From an uncultured Myxococcales bacterium (GTDB lineage Bacteria > Myxococcota_A > UBA9042): a stretch of DNA of 64,000 nucleotides. The stretch is from NCBI GenBank assembly GCA_903919145.1, contig CAIXGW010000016.1, positions 1-64,000 on the forward strand, given 5' to 3'. A program made the position numbers and the translations under genes. Below the pieces are notes generated by a model. It made no database searches. It was given only the letters and a program-made list of their open reading frames with translations, and had not been told where the DNA came from. Positions 27,979-36,705 of this stretch are shown one piece after another; within the stretch, counting starts at the first letter, position 1, and every line of letters starts with the position of its first letter.

Positions 27979-29763
27979 ATGGCCACGCTCCTGCAGACCC
28001 ACTCGCGCACCAAGATGAACGGCAACTTCCGAGGCAGCGACGTTGGCCAAGAAGTCACTGTTTTTGGCTGGGTGCAGGCCTACCGTCACCACGGTGGCGT
28101 CATGTTCATCGACCTGCGCGACCGCACCGGCTTTGTGCAACTGCGCTGCGAGACCGACCGACCCATCGTCCACGCCATCGCCATGACCGTGCGTCCCGAG
28201 TGGGTGATCGCGGCCCGCGGCACCATGATTTCGCGCGGCAGCAACATCAATTCCAAGATCCCAACCGGCGAAGTCGAGATCGAGGTGCACCAGCTGGAAA
28301 TTCTCAGCGAGGCCTTGACCCCGCCTTTTGAGATCAAGGACGGCGTCAATGCCAACGAGGACCTGCGCCTGCAGTACCGCTACTTGGACCTGCGCCGCCC
28401 CGAGCTGAACCGCAACTTTGCGCTGCGCAGCCAGATTACCCAGATGACCCGGCAGTACTTCACCGCCCACGATTTCCTTGAGCTTGAGACGCCGATCCTG
28501 ACCAAGTCGACCCCCGAAGGCGCCCGCGACTACCTGGTGCCCAGCCGTGTCCACCCCGGTCAGTTCTACGCGCTGCCGCAGTCGCCCCAGCAGTTCAAGC
28601 AGCTGTTTATGATGGCCGGTATGGACCGCTACATGCAGATCTGCCGCTGCTTTCGCGATGAGGACCTGCGCGCCGACCGGCAGCCCGAATTCACCCAGCT
28701 TGACCTCGAGATGAGCTTTGTGTCGCGCGAACAGCTGTGGGAGCTGCTAGAAGGCTACGCGGCTCAGGTGTGGCAGCAGGTCCTGGGGGTCCAGGTTCAG
28801 CTGCCCATTCAGCGCATGAGCTACCAGCACGCGATGGACAAGTATGGCTGCGACAAGCCGGATCTGCGCTTTGACATGCCGTTGTTTGACGCCACCGAGC
28901 TGCTGCGCGGCCGCACCGAGTTCCGGCCCTTTGTCAGTGCGTTTGAAATCCGCGGGATGATCAAGGTGCTGCCGATTCCAGACGGCTCGACCTTTACCCG
29001 CAAGGACCTGGACACCCTGTTTCCCCAAGAAGCTGCTCAGCACGGCGCCAAGGGCGTAGCTTGGGCGCGCATCGGCGAAGACGGCAGCTGGTCGGGCACG
29101 GTTGCCAAGTCCTTGAGTGACGAGCTGAAAGCCGAGCTGGCCGCCGCCATGAAGGTGGGTCCCGGCGCGCTGCTGCTGTGGGTGGCTGACAAGCCCTCGA
29201 CCGCCAACGCCGCCTGCGCCCGCCTGCGCTTGGTGGCCGGCGACCGCCTAGGCCTGCTGGGCAAGACCAATTGGGCCTTTCTGTGGGTCACCGACTTCCC
29301 CATGTTTGAGTACGACGACGAGGAGAAGCGCTGGGTGGCCATGCACCACCCCTTTACCAGCCCGCGCCTGGACCACATGGACAAGCTCGACACCGACCCC
29401 GGCAGCGTGCTTGCCCAGGCCTACGACTTGGTGGTCAACGGCATTGAGCTCGGCGGCGGCTCGATCCGCATCCACAACAGCGAGGTGCAGGCCAAGGTCT
29501 TCTCGCTGCTGGGCCTGTCAGACGAGGATATTCGCAGCAAGTTTGGCTTTTTCGTCGATGCGCTCAAGTACGGCACGCCTCCGCACGGCGGCATTGCCCT
29601 TGGTGTCGACCGCATGCTGATGCTGCTGGCCGGCGCCGAGAGCCTGCGCGACGTGATCGCCTTCCCCAAGACATCGCGCGCCACCTGCTTGATGACTGAG
29701 TCGCCCAGTGCCGTCGATGACAAGCAGCTGCGCGAGCTGGGCATCGCCCTGGCCAAGCCCTAA
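27979..29763 (+). CDS. aspS: Aspartyl-tRNA synthetase
   Basis: The 594-residue protein is a bacterial-type class IIb synthetase. It has an N-terminal OB-fold anticodon-binding domain (FGWVQAYRHHGGVMFIDLRD), motif 2 (FRDEDLRADRQPEFTQLD), the bacteria-specific GAD insertion in the middle, and motif 3 (GGIALGVDRMLMLLAGAESL). It charges tRNA-Asp. The His-Gly-Gly in the OB-fold resembles the signature of non-discriminating AspRS, which also charges tRNA-Asn and works with GatCAB; this is inferred from a single motif. The ATG at 27979 gives the typical start (MATLLQTH). Its last 62 bases, together with the 47 bases beyond the stop, are duplicated immediately downstream. Confidence 0.97.
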   Translation: MATLLQTHSRTKMNGNFRGSDVGQEVTVFGWVQAYRHHGGVMFIDLRDRTGFVQLRCETDRPIVHAIAMTVRPEWVIAARGTMISRGSNINSKIPTGEVEIEVHQLEILSEALTPPFEIKDGVNANEDLRLQYRYLDLRRPELNRNFALRSQITQMTRQYFTAHDFLELETPILTKSTPEGARDYLVPSRVHPGQFYALPQSPQQFKQLFMMAGMDRYMQICRCFRDEDLRADRQPEFTQLDLEMSFVSREQLWELLEGYAAQVWQQVLGVQVQLPIQRMSYQHAMDKYGCDKPDLRFDMPLFDATELLRGRTEFRPFVSAFEIRGMIKVLPIPDGSTFTRKDLDTLFPQEAAQHGAKGVAWARIGEDGSWSGTVAKSLSDELKAELAAAMKVGPGALLLWVADKPSTANAACARLRLVAGDRLGLLGKTNWAFLWVTDFPMFEYDDEEKRWVAMHHPFTSPRLDHMDKLDTDPGSVLAQAYDLVVNGIELGGGSIRIHNSEVQAKVFSLLGLSDEDIRSKFGFFVDALKYGTPPHGGIALGVDRMLMLLAGAESLRDVIAFPKTSRATCLMTESPSAVDDKQLRELGIALAKP

Positions 29764-29919
29764 TCCCCAGCTGCGGTGCGGACTAACCAAAGCCCTGGGG
29801 GATGTTTTGGCGCCCAGTGCCGTCGATGACAAGCAGCTGCGCGAGCTGGGCATCGCCCTGGCCAAGCCCTAATCCCCAGCCGCGGCGCGGACTAACCAAA
29901 GCCCTGGGGGATGTTTTGG
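29702..29919 (+). repeat. 109-bp tandem duplication of the aspS 3' end
   Basis: 29702-29810 and 29811-29919 are two head-to-tail copies of 109 bp that differ at two positions (both T in the first copy and C in the second). Each contains the last 20 codons of aspS, the stop, and a tail with AACCAAAGCCCTGG and GATGTTTTGG, in which CCAAA can pair with TTTGG. The period is not a multiple of three, so the second copy is out of frame and non-coding. The high identity points to a recent duplication. Confidence 0.9.
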
Positions 29920-29983
29920 CGGTGAGCCTCAGTGGCCGCGGCCGAGCTGACGGTCCTGAGCGGCTGGCGGGAGTGCCCGGCAG

Positions 29984-30048
29984 AATCCCCAGCATTGGTG
30001 CGGACTAACCAAAGCCCTGGGGGATGTTTTGGCGTTGAGCCTCAGTGG
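29984..30048 (+). repeat. Third, partial copy of the aspS-tail repeat
   Basis: AATCCCCAGC followed by a GGACTAACCAAAGCCCTGG block and GGGATGTTTTGGCG repeats the non-coding half of the 109-bp unit, 113 bases after copy 2. Copies 2 and 3 also share GAGCCTCAGTGG after the unit. Together with 29764-29983 this fills the whole 309-base convergent gap between aspS and the lipoprotein gene ending at 30073; no gene is seen there. Confidence 0.8.
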
Positions 30049-30072
30049 TGCAGCTGCGGCGGGCGGAGGGGG

Positions 30073-33006
30073 CTATTTGCAGAGGCTGTTGAGCTTGCCC
30101 GGGGTCGCCAAGTCGCCCTTGGTGCCAAATGGCACAGAGCCCTTGCACCAACTGGTGCCTAGCTTCATCGCCGCGTAGGTCAGCTTGTCGGCGCTGAGTT
30201 GGTAGCTGGCGCCTCCAGACTGCTGCGCAAACGGGACCCTTGCCACGATGCCGGTCTTGCAGTCCTTGTCGAAGGAGATGCATGCCTCATCGCTGTCGTT
30301 GGCAAACGCGATACTGCCAGAGCTGTAGCCGTACACGTAGTCCGGCACAAAGGTACTGACACCTGCCGGCTTGGCCATCGCCGAGATGACCACGTACTGA
30401 CCCGGCTGCACGATGAAGCCGCCGCTCTTGGTCAGCACGATATAGAACTGCAAGTCTCCAAAATACAGGCCATTGAGGTCAACGGCGTGATCTGAAATGT
30501 TCAGCACTTCGACCCACTCGTCGGTCTGGATGCTCGGCGCGACCATCACTTCGCTGATGACGATGTCGCCCTGCTTGGGAGGGCCTATCTTGTCGAAATT
30601 GCACGTCGCGCTGCACCCATCGCCGCTGACCTGATTGCCGTCGTCGCACTGCTCAATGCCGTTGACCACTTTGTCGCCGCAGTAGGGTAGCTGCTCGCAG
30701 ACGCCGGCCTTGCAGCCCTTGTAGGTGCCGCACTCGGTGCCATCGGTCTCTGGATTGTGCTGGCAGCCCTTGGCCGGCGCGCAGCTGTCGATGGTGCACG
30801 GGTTGGCGTCGTCGCAGTTAAGCAAGGCGCCGGCCAGGCATTTTCCGCCGCTGCAGCTGTCTTTGTCGGTGCACTGAGAGCCGTCGGCATCGCAGGCCGC
30901 GCTGGTGTTGGTGTGCGTGCAGCCAGCCTTGGGGTCGCAAGCGTCGGCGGTGCACGGGTTGCCGTCGTCGCAGCCGAGGATGGCGCCGGGCAAGCATTTT
31001 CCGCCGCTGCAGCTGTCTTTGTCGGTGCACAGGGAGCCGTCGGCGTCACAGGGCTTGCCATCGATCGCGGCCACGGGCGCGCACTTGCCTGTCAGGGGCG
31101 CACAACTGTTGACCGCACAGAGGGAATCGGCGGTGGTGTCGCATTTGACCACCGTCGCCGGGTTGGTCTTGCAGGCGAAGTTGGCCGTGGACTTGTCGCA
31201 GAAGGGCACACCGTTGCACAGGTTGCCGTCTTCGGCGCAGTCGCTGTCTTTTTGGCACTGGCAGGTGCTGGTGCCGGCGACGCACTGCTTGTCTTTGCAG
31301 GTGTCACCCTGGGTGCAGGGATTGCCGTCCTGGCAGGCCGCCTGATTGGCTGCGGCCACGCAACCGCTCTTTGGGTCACATAAATCGTTGGTGCACGGGT
31401 TGTTGTCGTCGCACGCTGTAGCGGATAGGGGCAGACCGGTGCATTGGCCGCCGCTGCACACGTCGGGGCCGCTGCAGGCATTGCCGTCGTTGCAGGGCGC
31501 CTTGGCAGCGGTGTGGGCGCAGCCAGTCACGGGGTCACAGGTGTCCTGGGTGCAGACGTTGTTGTCGTTGCAGTCCAGGGCTTTGGCGCTGCAGGCTCCG
31601 GTCGCGCAGGTGTCGGCCTGGGTGCAGGCGGTGCCGTCGTCGCAGCTGGCGCCATCGGGCTGTGCGGTGCTCTTGCACTGGCCAGAGCCTGAATCGCACT
31701 GCACTACCTGGCACAGCTTGCCGGTGGGGCACAGCTTTGGCTTGCCGGGCACACACTGGCCCGCCTTGCAGGTATCGCCAACGCTGCAGCCGTCGCCGTC
31801 ATCGCAGCCAACGCCGTTGTCGTCGACGGCGGTGCAGCCACTGGCCATGGCGCAGCTGTCCAGCGTGCAGGGGTTGCCGTCGTCGCACTTCTTGACCGGG
31901 CCGGCGGCGCACTTGCCGTCTTGGCACTCGTCGCCCACGGTACAGGCGTTGCCGTCGGCGTCACAGCTGCCGGTGGTGGCGGTGTGGCCGCAGGCAAGGG
32001 CCGCAGCGTCGCAGCCGTCGGTGGTGCAGGGATTGCCGTCATCGCAGGCGGCTTCATCAGTCTGGCCGTCGCAGTCGTCGTCTTTGCCGTTGCACAATTC
32101 TAGGCCGATCACGGCGGTGCACTTGGTCAGCCCGTCTTTGCCGCATTGGCGAACGCCGGAGCACTGGCCCAGGGCTATGCCCGAGCTGTCCTTGGCCTGA
32201 GCAATGCAGGTGGTCCCGAGCTCGGCCGTCACGGCGGCGGCGCTGCAGGAACAGTCGGTTGGCCCATCGACGCCCGGGGCAGGCAGGCACTGCTGGGCAG
32301 TTTTTCCAGAGATGCTGGTGGCTTGCTGGCAGGTGTTGCCGGCGGGGCAGTCCGCGTCGCTCAAGCAGCCGGCGCCGCAGAACCGACCCAGGGCCCCGCG
32401 GTCGACGCACAGGGCCTTTTGCGAGCCCACCGCGGCACAGTCGACATCGGCGTCGCAGGGATTGCACAGCACCGGCCACTTGGGCATGCACAGGTAGATC
32501 AGGTCGGTAGACCCTTGAGCGATGCAGCCGTAGCCGCTGGGGCAGCCGGCCTTGCACTCGGCCGTGCAGATCATGCCCTGATTGGGGGTGGCGATGCAGT
32601 GGCCGCTGGCGCAGGTGTTGTCCTGCTGGCACGGACAGCCGGGCTCGCCGGGAAGATCGCAGATCCACCCAGGCAGGGTGGTGTCTCCGCCGCTGTCGCT
32701 GGTCACGTCGGCCCCGGTCGCGCTGTCTGCGCTGCTGGCATCGGCTGTCGAGCTATCCAGCATGGAGACGTCGGTCTTGTCAAAGCCGCCGCTGTCCAGG
32801 CTGGCGCCGCTGTCCAGACTGCCCAGGGTGTCCTGGCCAAAGCCCGTGCCGCCTCCCGCTTGGTTTTCGCTGGTCTTTTCTGGGGTGGGCACGGGGTTGA
32901 CGACGCACCCGCCCAGGCCCAGAGCAGCCACCACAGCCATCCACACAGCCAAGGAGAGGGGGAGGCGAAGGCGACCAGAGCATGCGGGGGGGCTGAGCAA
33001 CTTCAT
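30073..33006 (-). CDS. Cys-rich repeat lipoprotein with a C-terminal lamin-tail domain (977 aa)
   Basis: Lipobox LGGC (Cys34) is followed by an acidic Ser/Asp-rich linker. Residues about 115-300 are a Cys-rich domain homologous to that of the 1628-aa lipoprotein, including a MopE-like CNGKDDDCDGQTDE near 300. Dictyostelium-type repeats with one EDGN module (about 580-660) run to about 770, then a Myxococcus-type repeat CDDGNQVSGDGC. The last 170 residues form a lamin-tail (LTD) domain: GDIVISEVMV, DEWVEVLNISDHAVDLNGLYFGD. LTD domains occur on many secreted bacterial proteins as beta-sandwich binding modules. The product is probably surface-exposed, a smaller member of the same family as the two giant proteins. 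It converges with aspS and diverges from the OmpA-like gene. Confidence 0.92.
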   Translation of the reverse strand: MKLLSPPACSGRLRLPLSLAVWMAVVAALGLGGCVVNPVPTPEKTSENQAGGGTGFGQDTLGSLDSGASLDSGGFDKTDVSMLDSSTADASSADSATGADVTSDSGGDTTLPGWICDLPGEPGCPCQQDNTCASGHCIATPNQGMICTAECKAGCPSGYGCIAQGSTDLIYLCMPKWPVLCNPCDADVDCAAVGSQKALCVDRGALGRFCGAGCLSDADCPAGNTCQQATSISGKTAQQCLPAPGVDGPTDCSCSAAAVTAELGTTCIAQAKDSSGIALGQCSGVRQCGKDGLTKCTAVIGLELCNGKDDDCDGQTDEAACDDGNPCTTDGCDAAALACGHTATTGSCDADGNACTVGDECQDGKCAAGPVKKCDDGNPCTLDSCAMASGCTAVDDNGVGCDDGDGCSVGDTCKAGQCVPGKPKLCPTGKLCQVVQCDSGSGQCKSTAQPDGASCDDGTACTQADTCATGACSAKALDCNDNNVCTQDTCDPVTGCAHTAAKAPCNDGNACSGPDVCSGGQCTGLPLSATACDDNNPCTNDLCDPKSGCVAAANQAACQDGNPCTQGDTCKDKQCVAGTSTCQCQKDSDCAEDGNLCNGVPFCDKSTANFACKTNPATVVKCDTTADSLCAVNSCAPLTGKCAPVAAIDGKPCDADGSLCTDKDSCSGGKCLPGAILGCDDGNPCTADACDPKAGCTHTNTSAACDADGSQCTDKDSCSGGKCLAGALLNCDDANPCTIDSCAPAKGCQHNPETDGTECGTYKGCKAGVCEQLPYCGDKVVNGIEQCDDGNQVSGDGCSATCNFDKIGPPKQGDIVISEVMVAPSIQTDEWVEVLNISDHAVDLNGLYFGDLQFYIVLTKSGGFIVQPGQYVVISAMAKPAGVSTFVPDYVYGYSSGSIAFANDSDEACISFDKDCKTGIVARVPFAQQSGGASYQLSADKLTYAAMKLGTSWCKGSVPFGTKGDLATPGKLNSLCK

Positions 33007-33130
33007 GCCGGCAATTGTAGCGGCGCCGGGTCAGGATGCCAAACGGCCGCCGCAGTTGGCGCCCGGTCGCTTTGCCGATGGCCACGGTTGCCAGCTGTCA
33101 CCGCTGAATCACCGCCCGCCCTTGGCCGTC

Positions 33131-33159
33131 GTGTCAACAGCCAATCGGCGTGGTAAGCT
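33131..33159 (+). promoter_or_regulatory. Candidate promoter for the OmpA-like gene
   Basis: GTGTCA and TAAGCT are separated by 17 bases in the 179-base divergent region, ending 26 bases before the ATG at 33186. The consensus match is weak; the position and spacing are the main support. Confidence 0.25.
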
Positions 33160-33185
33160 GTTGGCCCAGCAGGTGGAGGAGACAG

Positions 33186-34241
33186 ATGAGCAGTTTCAAG
33201 CAAGTGGTGGCAGGCCTCGCCGGGGCGGCCAGCGTGTTGTGGGCTCCGGTGGCGCTAGCGCAGGTCTCAGGAGAGGACCTGGGCTTTTCGCTCATCAGCA
33301 AAGTCCGCGCGTCGCAGGGCAAGCCGATGCTGATCTTCAAGCCCAGTGTGGCGGTGGCAGGGCTGCAGGCCAGCTGCAAGCGCTCAGACGGGCAGCAGGT
33401 GTCGATCGCGGTCGGCTCCATACGCCCGGGGCAGGAGAAGCGCGTGGAGGTGCCGCAGGGCAAGGGGGTGTTCAAGTACCAGTGCGCCCTGGCGGGCAAG
33501 GCCGGCGGGGTTGCCTTCAAGGACTTCCTCTTGGAATTTGAAGTCTTGGTGGGTGACGTGCCCAAGATCCAGATGGGCGCCGACGACGTGGACGAAGCCA
33601 AGCGCCAGCTGACCCTGCGCCTGACCGAGCCAGCCGGCAAGGTAGAGGTCGACATCCTTGGCGACGACGGCCGCATCATCGACAACGTCTCGCAAAAGTT
33701 TGCCGGAGAGGCTCCCGGTACGCCGCTGGTGGTCAAGTGGAACCAGAAGGACGGCGAAGTGATGGGCCGCTTTGCCCTACGCGCCTACGACCCCGCCGGC
33801 TATTTCAATGGCTTGGAATCGGTGACATTTGTCGATATCCCCCACGCCGACGTGGTCTTTGAGTCGGGCAAGTGGGAGGTGCTGCCCAGCGAGGAGCCCA
33901 AGCTCGAAGCGCCCATGGGCCGAATTCAGGAAGAGCTGAAGAAGGTTCAAGGGGTCCTTCAGGTCAACCTCTACATTGGCGGCTACACCGACACCGTGGG
34001 CAAAGAGGAAGACAACGACGCCCTCTCTCACAAGCGCGCGATCTCGATTGCCAACTGGTTCTCCAAGCGCGGCATCCAGACCACCATCCTTGCCCAGGGC
34101 TTTGGCGAGAGGGCTCTGAAGGTGCCTACCCCTGATAGCACAGACGAAATTCGCAACCGCCGCGCTTCGTATGTGCTGGCGACCCAGCCGCCGCCAGCCT
34201 CGCGCGGCTTTCCGTCCAAGAACTGGCACCGCGTCAAGTAG
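33186..34241 (+). CDS. OmpA-family peptidoglycan-associated protein
   Basis: The 351-residue protein has a Sec signal peptide (VLWAPVALA, cleaved before Gln) and a C-terminal OmpA-like domain at about 215-335. The peptidoglycan-binding pattern is there: GGYTDTVG, the basic ALSHKRA helix and RNRRASYVL. The 190 residues before it look like beta-sandwich material and contain no recognisable barrel, so it is probably a soluble periplasmic or lipid-less envelope protein that anchors to the cell wall. The ATG at 33186 follows GGAGGAGA; the longer frame from 33150 lacks such a site. Its stop codon directly abuts the ATG of the next gene (TAGATG), so the two are probably co-expressed. Confidence 0.9.
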   Translation: MSSFKQVVAGLAGAASVLWAPVALAQVSGEDLGFSLISKVRASQGKPMLIFKPSVAVAGLQASCKRSDGQQVSIAVGSIRPGQEKRVEVPQGKGVFKYQCALAGKAGGVAFKDFLLEFEVLVGDVPKIQMGADDVDEAKRQLTLRLTEPAGKVEVDILGDDGRIIDNVSQKFAGEAPGTPLVVKWNQKDGEVMGRFALRAYDPAGYFNGLESVTFVDIPHADVVFESGKWEVLPSEEPKLEAPMGRIQEELKKVQGVLQVNLYIGGYTDTVGKEEDNDALSHKRAISIANWFSKRGIQTTILAQGFGERALKVPTPDSTDEIRNRRASYVLATQPPPASRGFPSKNWHRVK

Positions 34242-36074
34242 ATGTCTGACGCAACCGTTCAGCGACCTGGCACCCACGGCCCCACAGAGCAGCGCCAAGG
34301 GGCGGTCGGCGCAGAGCAGCTTGGCGGGCCGTCACAAGTGCCGATCTTGCCGATCGTGCGCTTGGGGGCACGGGCCGCGCTGACGCTGCCCTTGAGCCAG
34401 TTGGCGGCCCAGGAGGCGCGGGCCAAAGGGGCCCGCTGGCTGGTTGCCGCTGGGCCCGATCTGGCCGAGGCGCTGGCCGCAGTCCGGCAGCTATGGCAGG
34501 CCAACGTCGGGCCTGACCAGCTGTTTCTGCACTGTCGCTTTGTGGCGCCCCGCGATCTCCAGCAGCTGTGGCGCTGTGGGGTGCGCCAGTTGGCGTGGTC
34601 GGTGCAGGCCGTCAATCCGGCGCATCCTGGGTTTGAGGCGCTGGCGGATGCCGCACGCCAGGCGAAAAGACTGGGATTCTATCTGCAGTTGCGTTGGACG
34701 GTGTCCAGCGAGTCGGCCAAGGCCCTGGGCGAATTGGCAAGCCCGGCGGTGGCAGCGCTGGGCTGTGACGAAGTGGTTCTGCAGCCCGACCTGACGCCGG
34801 GGCAGACGCCATCCGCCCAATTGCTGCTGCAGCACTGGCCGGTGCCAAACACCATGATGCCACGCTTGATTGTCTCGCAGCTGTGGCCGCGGTGCCTGCC
34901 TCTGCCTTGCTCTGCGTTGGAGCCTGTGGCCGACGTCCAAGCCGCCGAGGTGGCGCAGCAGCCGCCGTGCGCCTCTTGCCCGGCCGCGCGCCAGTGCCCA
35001 GGCATCGCGGCGGCGGTGCGGGCGGCCTGGGGCACGCTGGCGGAGCCTTGGCGCGGTATGGCGCAGGATCGCGCGACGGCAGGCCCTGCCCCAGCGACTG
35101 GGCCGGCGGCCGGGGCGGAGCCTGCCAGTGGCGCTGGCGGCGTGCGCTTTTCTAGAGAGTCCATTGAAATGCGCGGTCTGCGGATGGGCTTGCGCGATGC
35201 CTGGCGCCTGCGGGTCGCCAGCGGTGACCTGGCCAACTTTGCCGCGGCGGCTCGCTCCGATGGCTGGCAGGTGGCTTGGACAGAGCAGTCCTTTGTTGGC
35301 CACGCCGGCGGCAAGATGACGCGCGCCGAGCCGCTGGGGGCAGAAGCGGCCCATGTGGTGGTGGTGGCGCGCAGCGAGGCGCTGGCCCAGCGCTGCGTGG
35401 CCGACGAGCTGGAGCTGCTGCGCCCCGATGATCAGCGATCGCCGCCGGCCGTGGCTGCGATGATCGCCGCGCATGAGCGGTTGGGCGCTGCCTACGGGTT
35501 TCCTGGGTGCTGCGTGCAGGCGTTCTGCGATGCTTTTGGCGAGGTTGTCTACACCGACCGCATTGGCGACAACGCGGTGGCGGTCTTGCGCGCGGCCCTT
35601 CGCTCAAAATACTTTGATCCACGCTGCTTTACTCTGGTGGCGGGCCTTGGCCAGCCAAGCCTTTCGCCGCTGCGCCACCTGCCGTGCCGGTTTGACTGCC
35701 CGGCGTCGGTGCACCTGGCCGAGCAGCTGCAGCCCGAAGCGCCGCCCGCCTGGCCGGTGATCGTGTGGGCCGACGGAAGCTTTGCGATTGTTCAGGGCCA
35801 GCTGGGGGGCGATGGCGGTGTGTCCCACGTCCAGGGCTGCCAAGTCTTTGGCTTTGACCCGGCAGACTCTCACAACGGCATGGATCGCAAGGCTTTTGCT
35901 GAGCCGCTGCGCTGGACGGATTTGCAGGTGCGCGCGGGGCTCTTGCAGCTTGATCCGGCGCCGGGGCAGGTGAGCGTGCCACCCAGCAACCTTCCGTGGA
36001 GCCAGCTGTTTCCGCTGCTGCTGCCCTTTGGGGCGGCAGCGCCTTCGCTGCAGCCTCTACCCCCGACGCCGTAA
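34242..36074 (+). CDS. Unknown protein: degenerate radical-SAM-like barrel plus GFPGCC-motif domain
   Basis: The 610-residue protein has no signal or membrane segment. Residues 30-230 read like a radical-SAM TIM barrel (WSVQAVNPAHPGFEALADAA, GFYLQLRWTV) but lack the CxxxCxxC cluster motif. At 243-255 CASCPAARQCPGI resembles the Cys cluster often found after such barrels. Residues about 305-560 contain a second region with AAYGFPGCCVQAFCDAF (Cys423, Cys424), DRIGDNAV and LPCRFDCPASV, similar in style to DUF483-type proteins. Both halves carry conserved-looking Cys residues, so metal binding is plausible. Function unknown. The ATG touches the stop of the OmpA-like gene, suggesting co-translation. 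The family names are pattern recognition, not a search result. Confidence 0.72.
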   Translation: MSDATVQRPGTHGPTEQRQGAVGAEQLGGPSQVPILPIVRLGARAALTLPLSQLAAQEARAKGARWLVAAGPDLAEALAAVRQLWQANVGPDQLFLHCRFVAPRDLQQLWRCGVRQLAWSVQAVNPAHPGFEALADAARQAKRLGFYLQLRWTVSSESAKALGELASPAVAALGCDEVVLQPDLTPGQTPSAQLLLQHWPVPNTMMPRLIVSQLWPRCLPLPCSALEPVADVQAAEVAQQPPCASCPAARQCPGIAAAVRAAWGTLAEPWRGMAQDRATAGPAPATGPAAGAEPASGAGGVRFSRESIEMRGLRMGLRDAWRLRVASGDLANFAAAARSDGWQVAWTEQSFVGHAGGKMTRAEPLGAEAAHVVVVARSEALAQRCVADELELLRPDDQRSPPAVAAMIAAHERLGAAYGFPGCCVQAFCDAFGEVVYTDRIGDNAVAVLRAALRSKYFDPRCFTLVAGLGQPSLSPLRHLPCRFDCPASVHLAEQLQPEAPPAWPVIVWADGSFAIVQGQLGGDGGVSHVQGCQVFGFDPADSHNGMDRKAFAEPLRWTDLQVRAGLLQLDPAPGQVSVPPSNLPWSQLFPLLLPFGAAAPSLQPLPPTP

Positions 36075-36129
36075 AGGCCGCGCCAGCTCAAGCTTGCACG
36101 ACTACAAGCGCATGCCTTGGCCCGGGCCA

Positions 36130-36705
36130 CTATTGGGCCAGAAGGCGCTCGATCTCGGCGATCAGCTTGGGATCGTCGGGCTTGACCGCCGGCTCAAAGC
36201 GCGCCACCACCTTGCCCTGGCGGTCGGCCAAGAACTTGGTAAAGTTCCACTTGATTTCACCGCGCAGGCTTGGTTCGACGTCTTCGGTCAGCGTCTTGTA
36301 CAGCGGGCTCTTGTCGCCCTTGGCCCGCACTTTCTCAAACAGCGGAAAGCTCACGCTGAAGCGGGTGGCGCAAAAGCTGGCGATCTCGGCGGGGGCTCCG
36401 GGCTCCTGGCCGCCAAAATCGTTGCACGGAAAGCCCAGCACCACCAAGCCGCGCTCGCGGTACTTCTCCCACAGCTGCTGCAGCCCTTCGTATTGCGGGG
36501 TCAAGCCGCACTCGCTGGCCGTGTTGACCACCAGCATCACTTTGCCGCGGTAGCTTGAGAGCGCCACAGGCTCTCCCTTGATCGTGCTCACTTGGTGGTC
36601 GAGCACCACGGCACTGGCGGCGGCGCTGCTGGCAGACACTACCTTGACCTCTTTCCAAGAGCACGCCGTCATCAGGCATGCCGCCAACACCAGAACCTTG
36701 AGCAT
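36130..36705 (-). CDS. Lipoprotein glutathione-peroxidase-like thiol peroxidase
   Basis: The 191-residue protein begins with a lipoprotein signal (LMTAC, Cys15). It has the GPx fold with peroxidatic Cys66 in NTASECGLTPQY, Gln100 in FPCNDFGGQEPG and Trp153-Asn154 in WNFTKFL. Cys112 (FCATRFSV) matches the resolving Cys of thioredoxin-dependent Cys-type GPx enzymes. The active-site codon is TGC, so this is a Cys and not a Sec enzyme even though selD is present elsewhere in the window. It would reduce peroxides at the membrane surface with a thioredoxin-like donor. The gene is convergent with the 610-aa unknown and divergent from the PilT-like gene. Confidence 0.93.
   Translation of the reverse strand: MLKVLVLAACLMTACSWKEVKVVSASSAAASAVVLDHQVSTIKGEPVALSSYRGKVMLVVNTASECGLTPQYEGLQQLWEKYRERGLVVLGFPCNDFGGQEPGAPAEIASFCATRFSVSFPLFEKVRAKGDKSPLYKTLTEDVEPSLRGEIKWNFTKFLADRQGKVVARFEPAVKPDDPKLIAEIERLLAQ

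Noticed and set aside
36500..36520. Possible selenocysteine codon in the GPx-like gene
   Set aside because: The active-site codon on the minus strand is TGC (Cys), not TGA.
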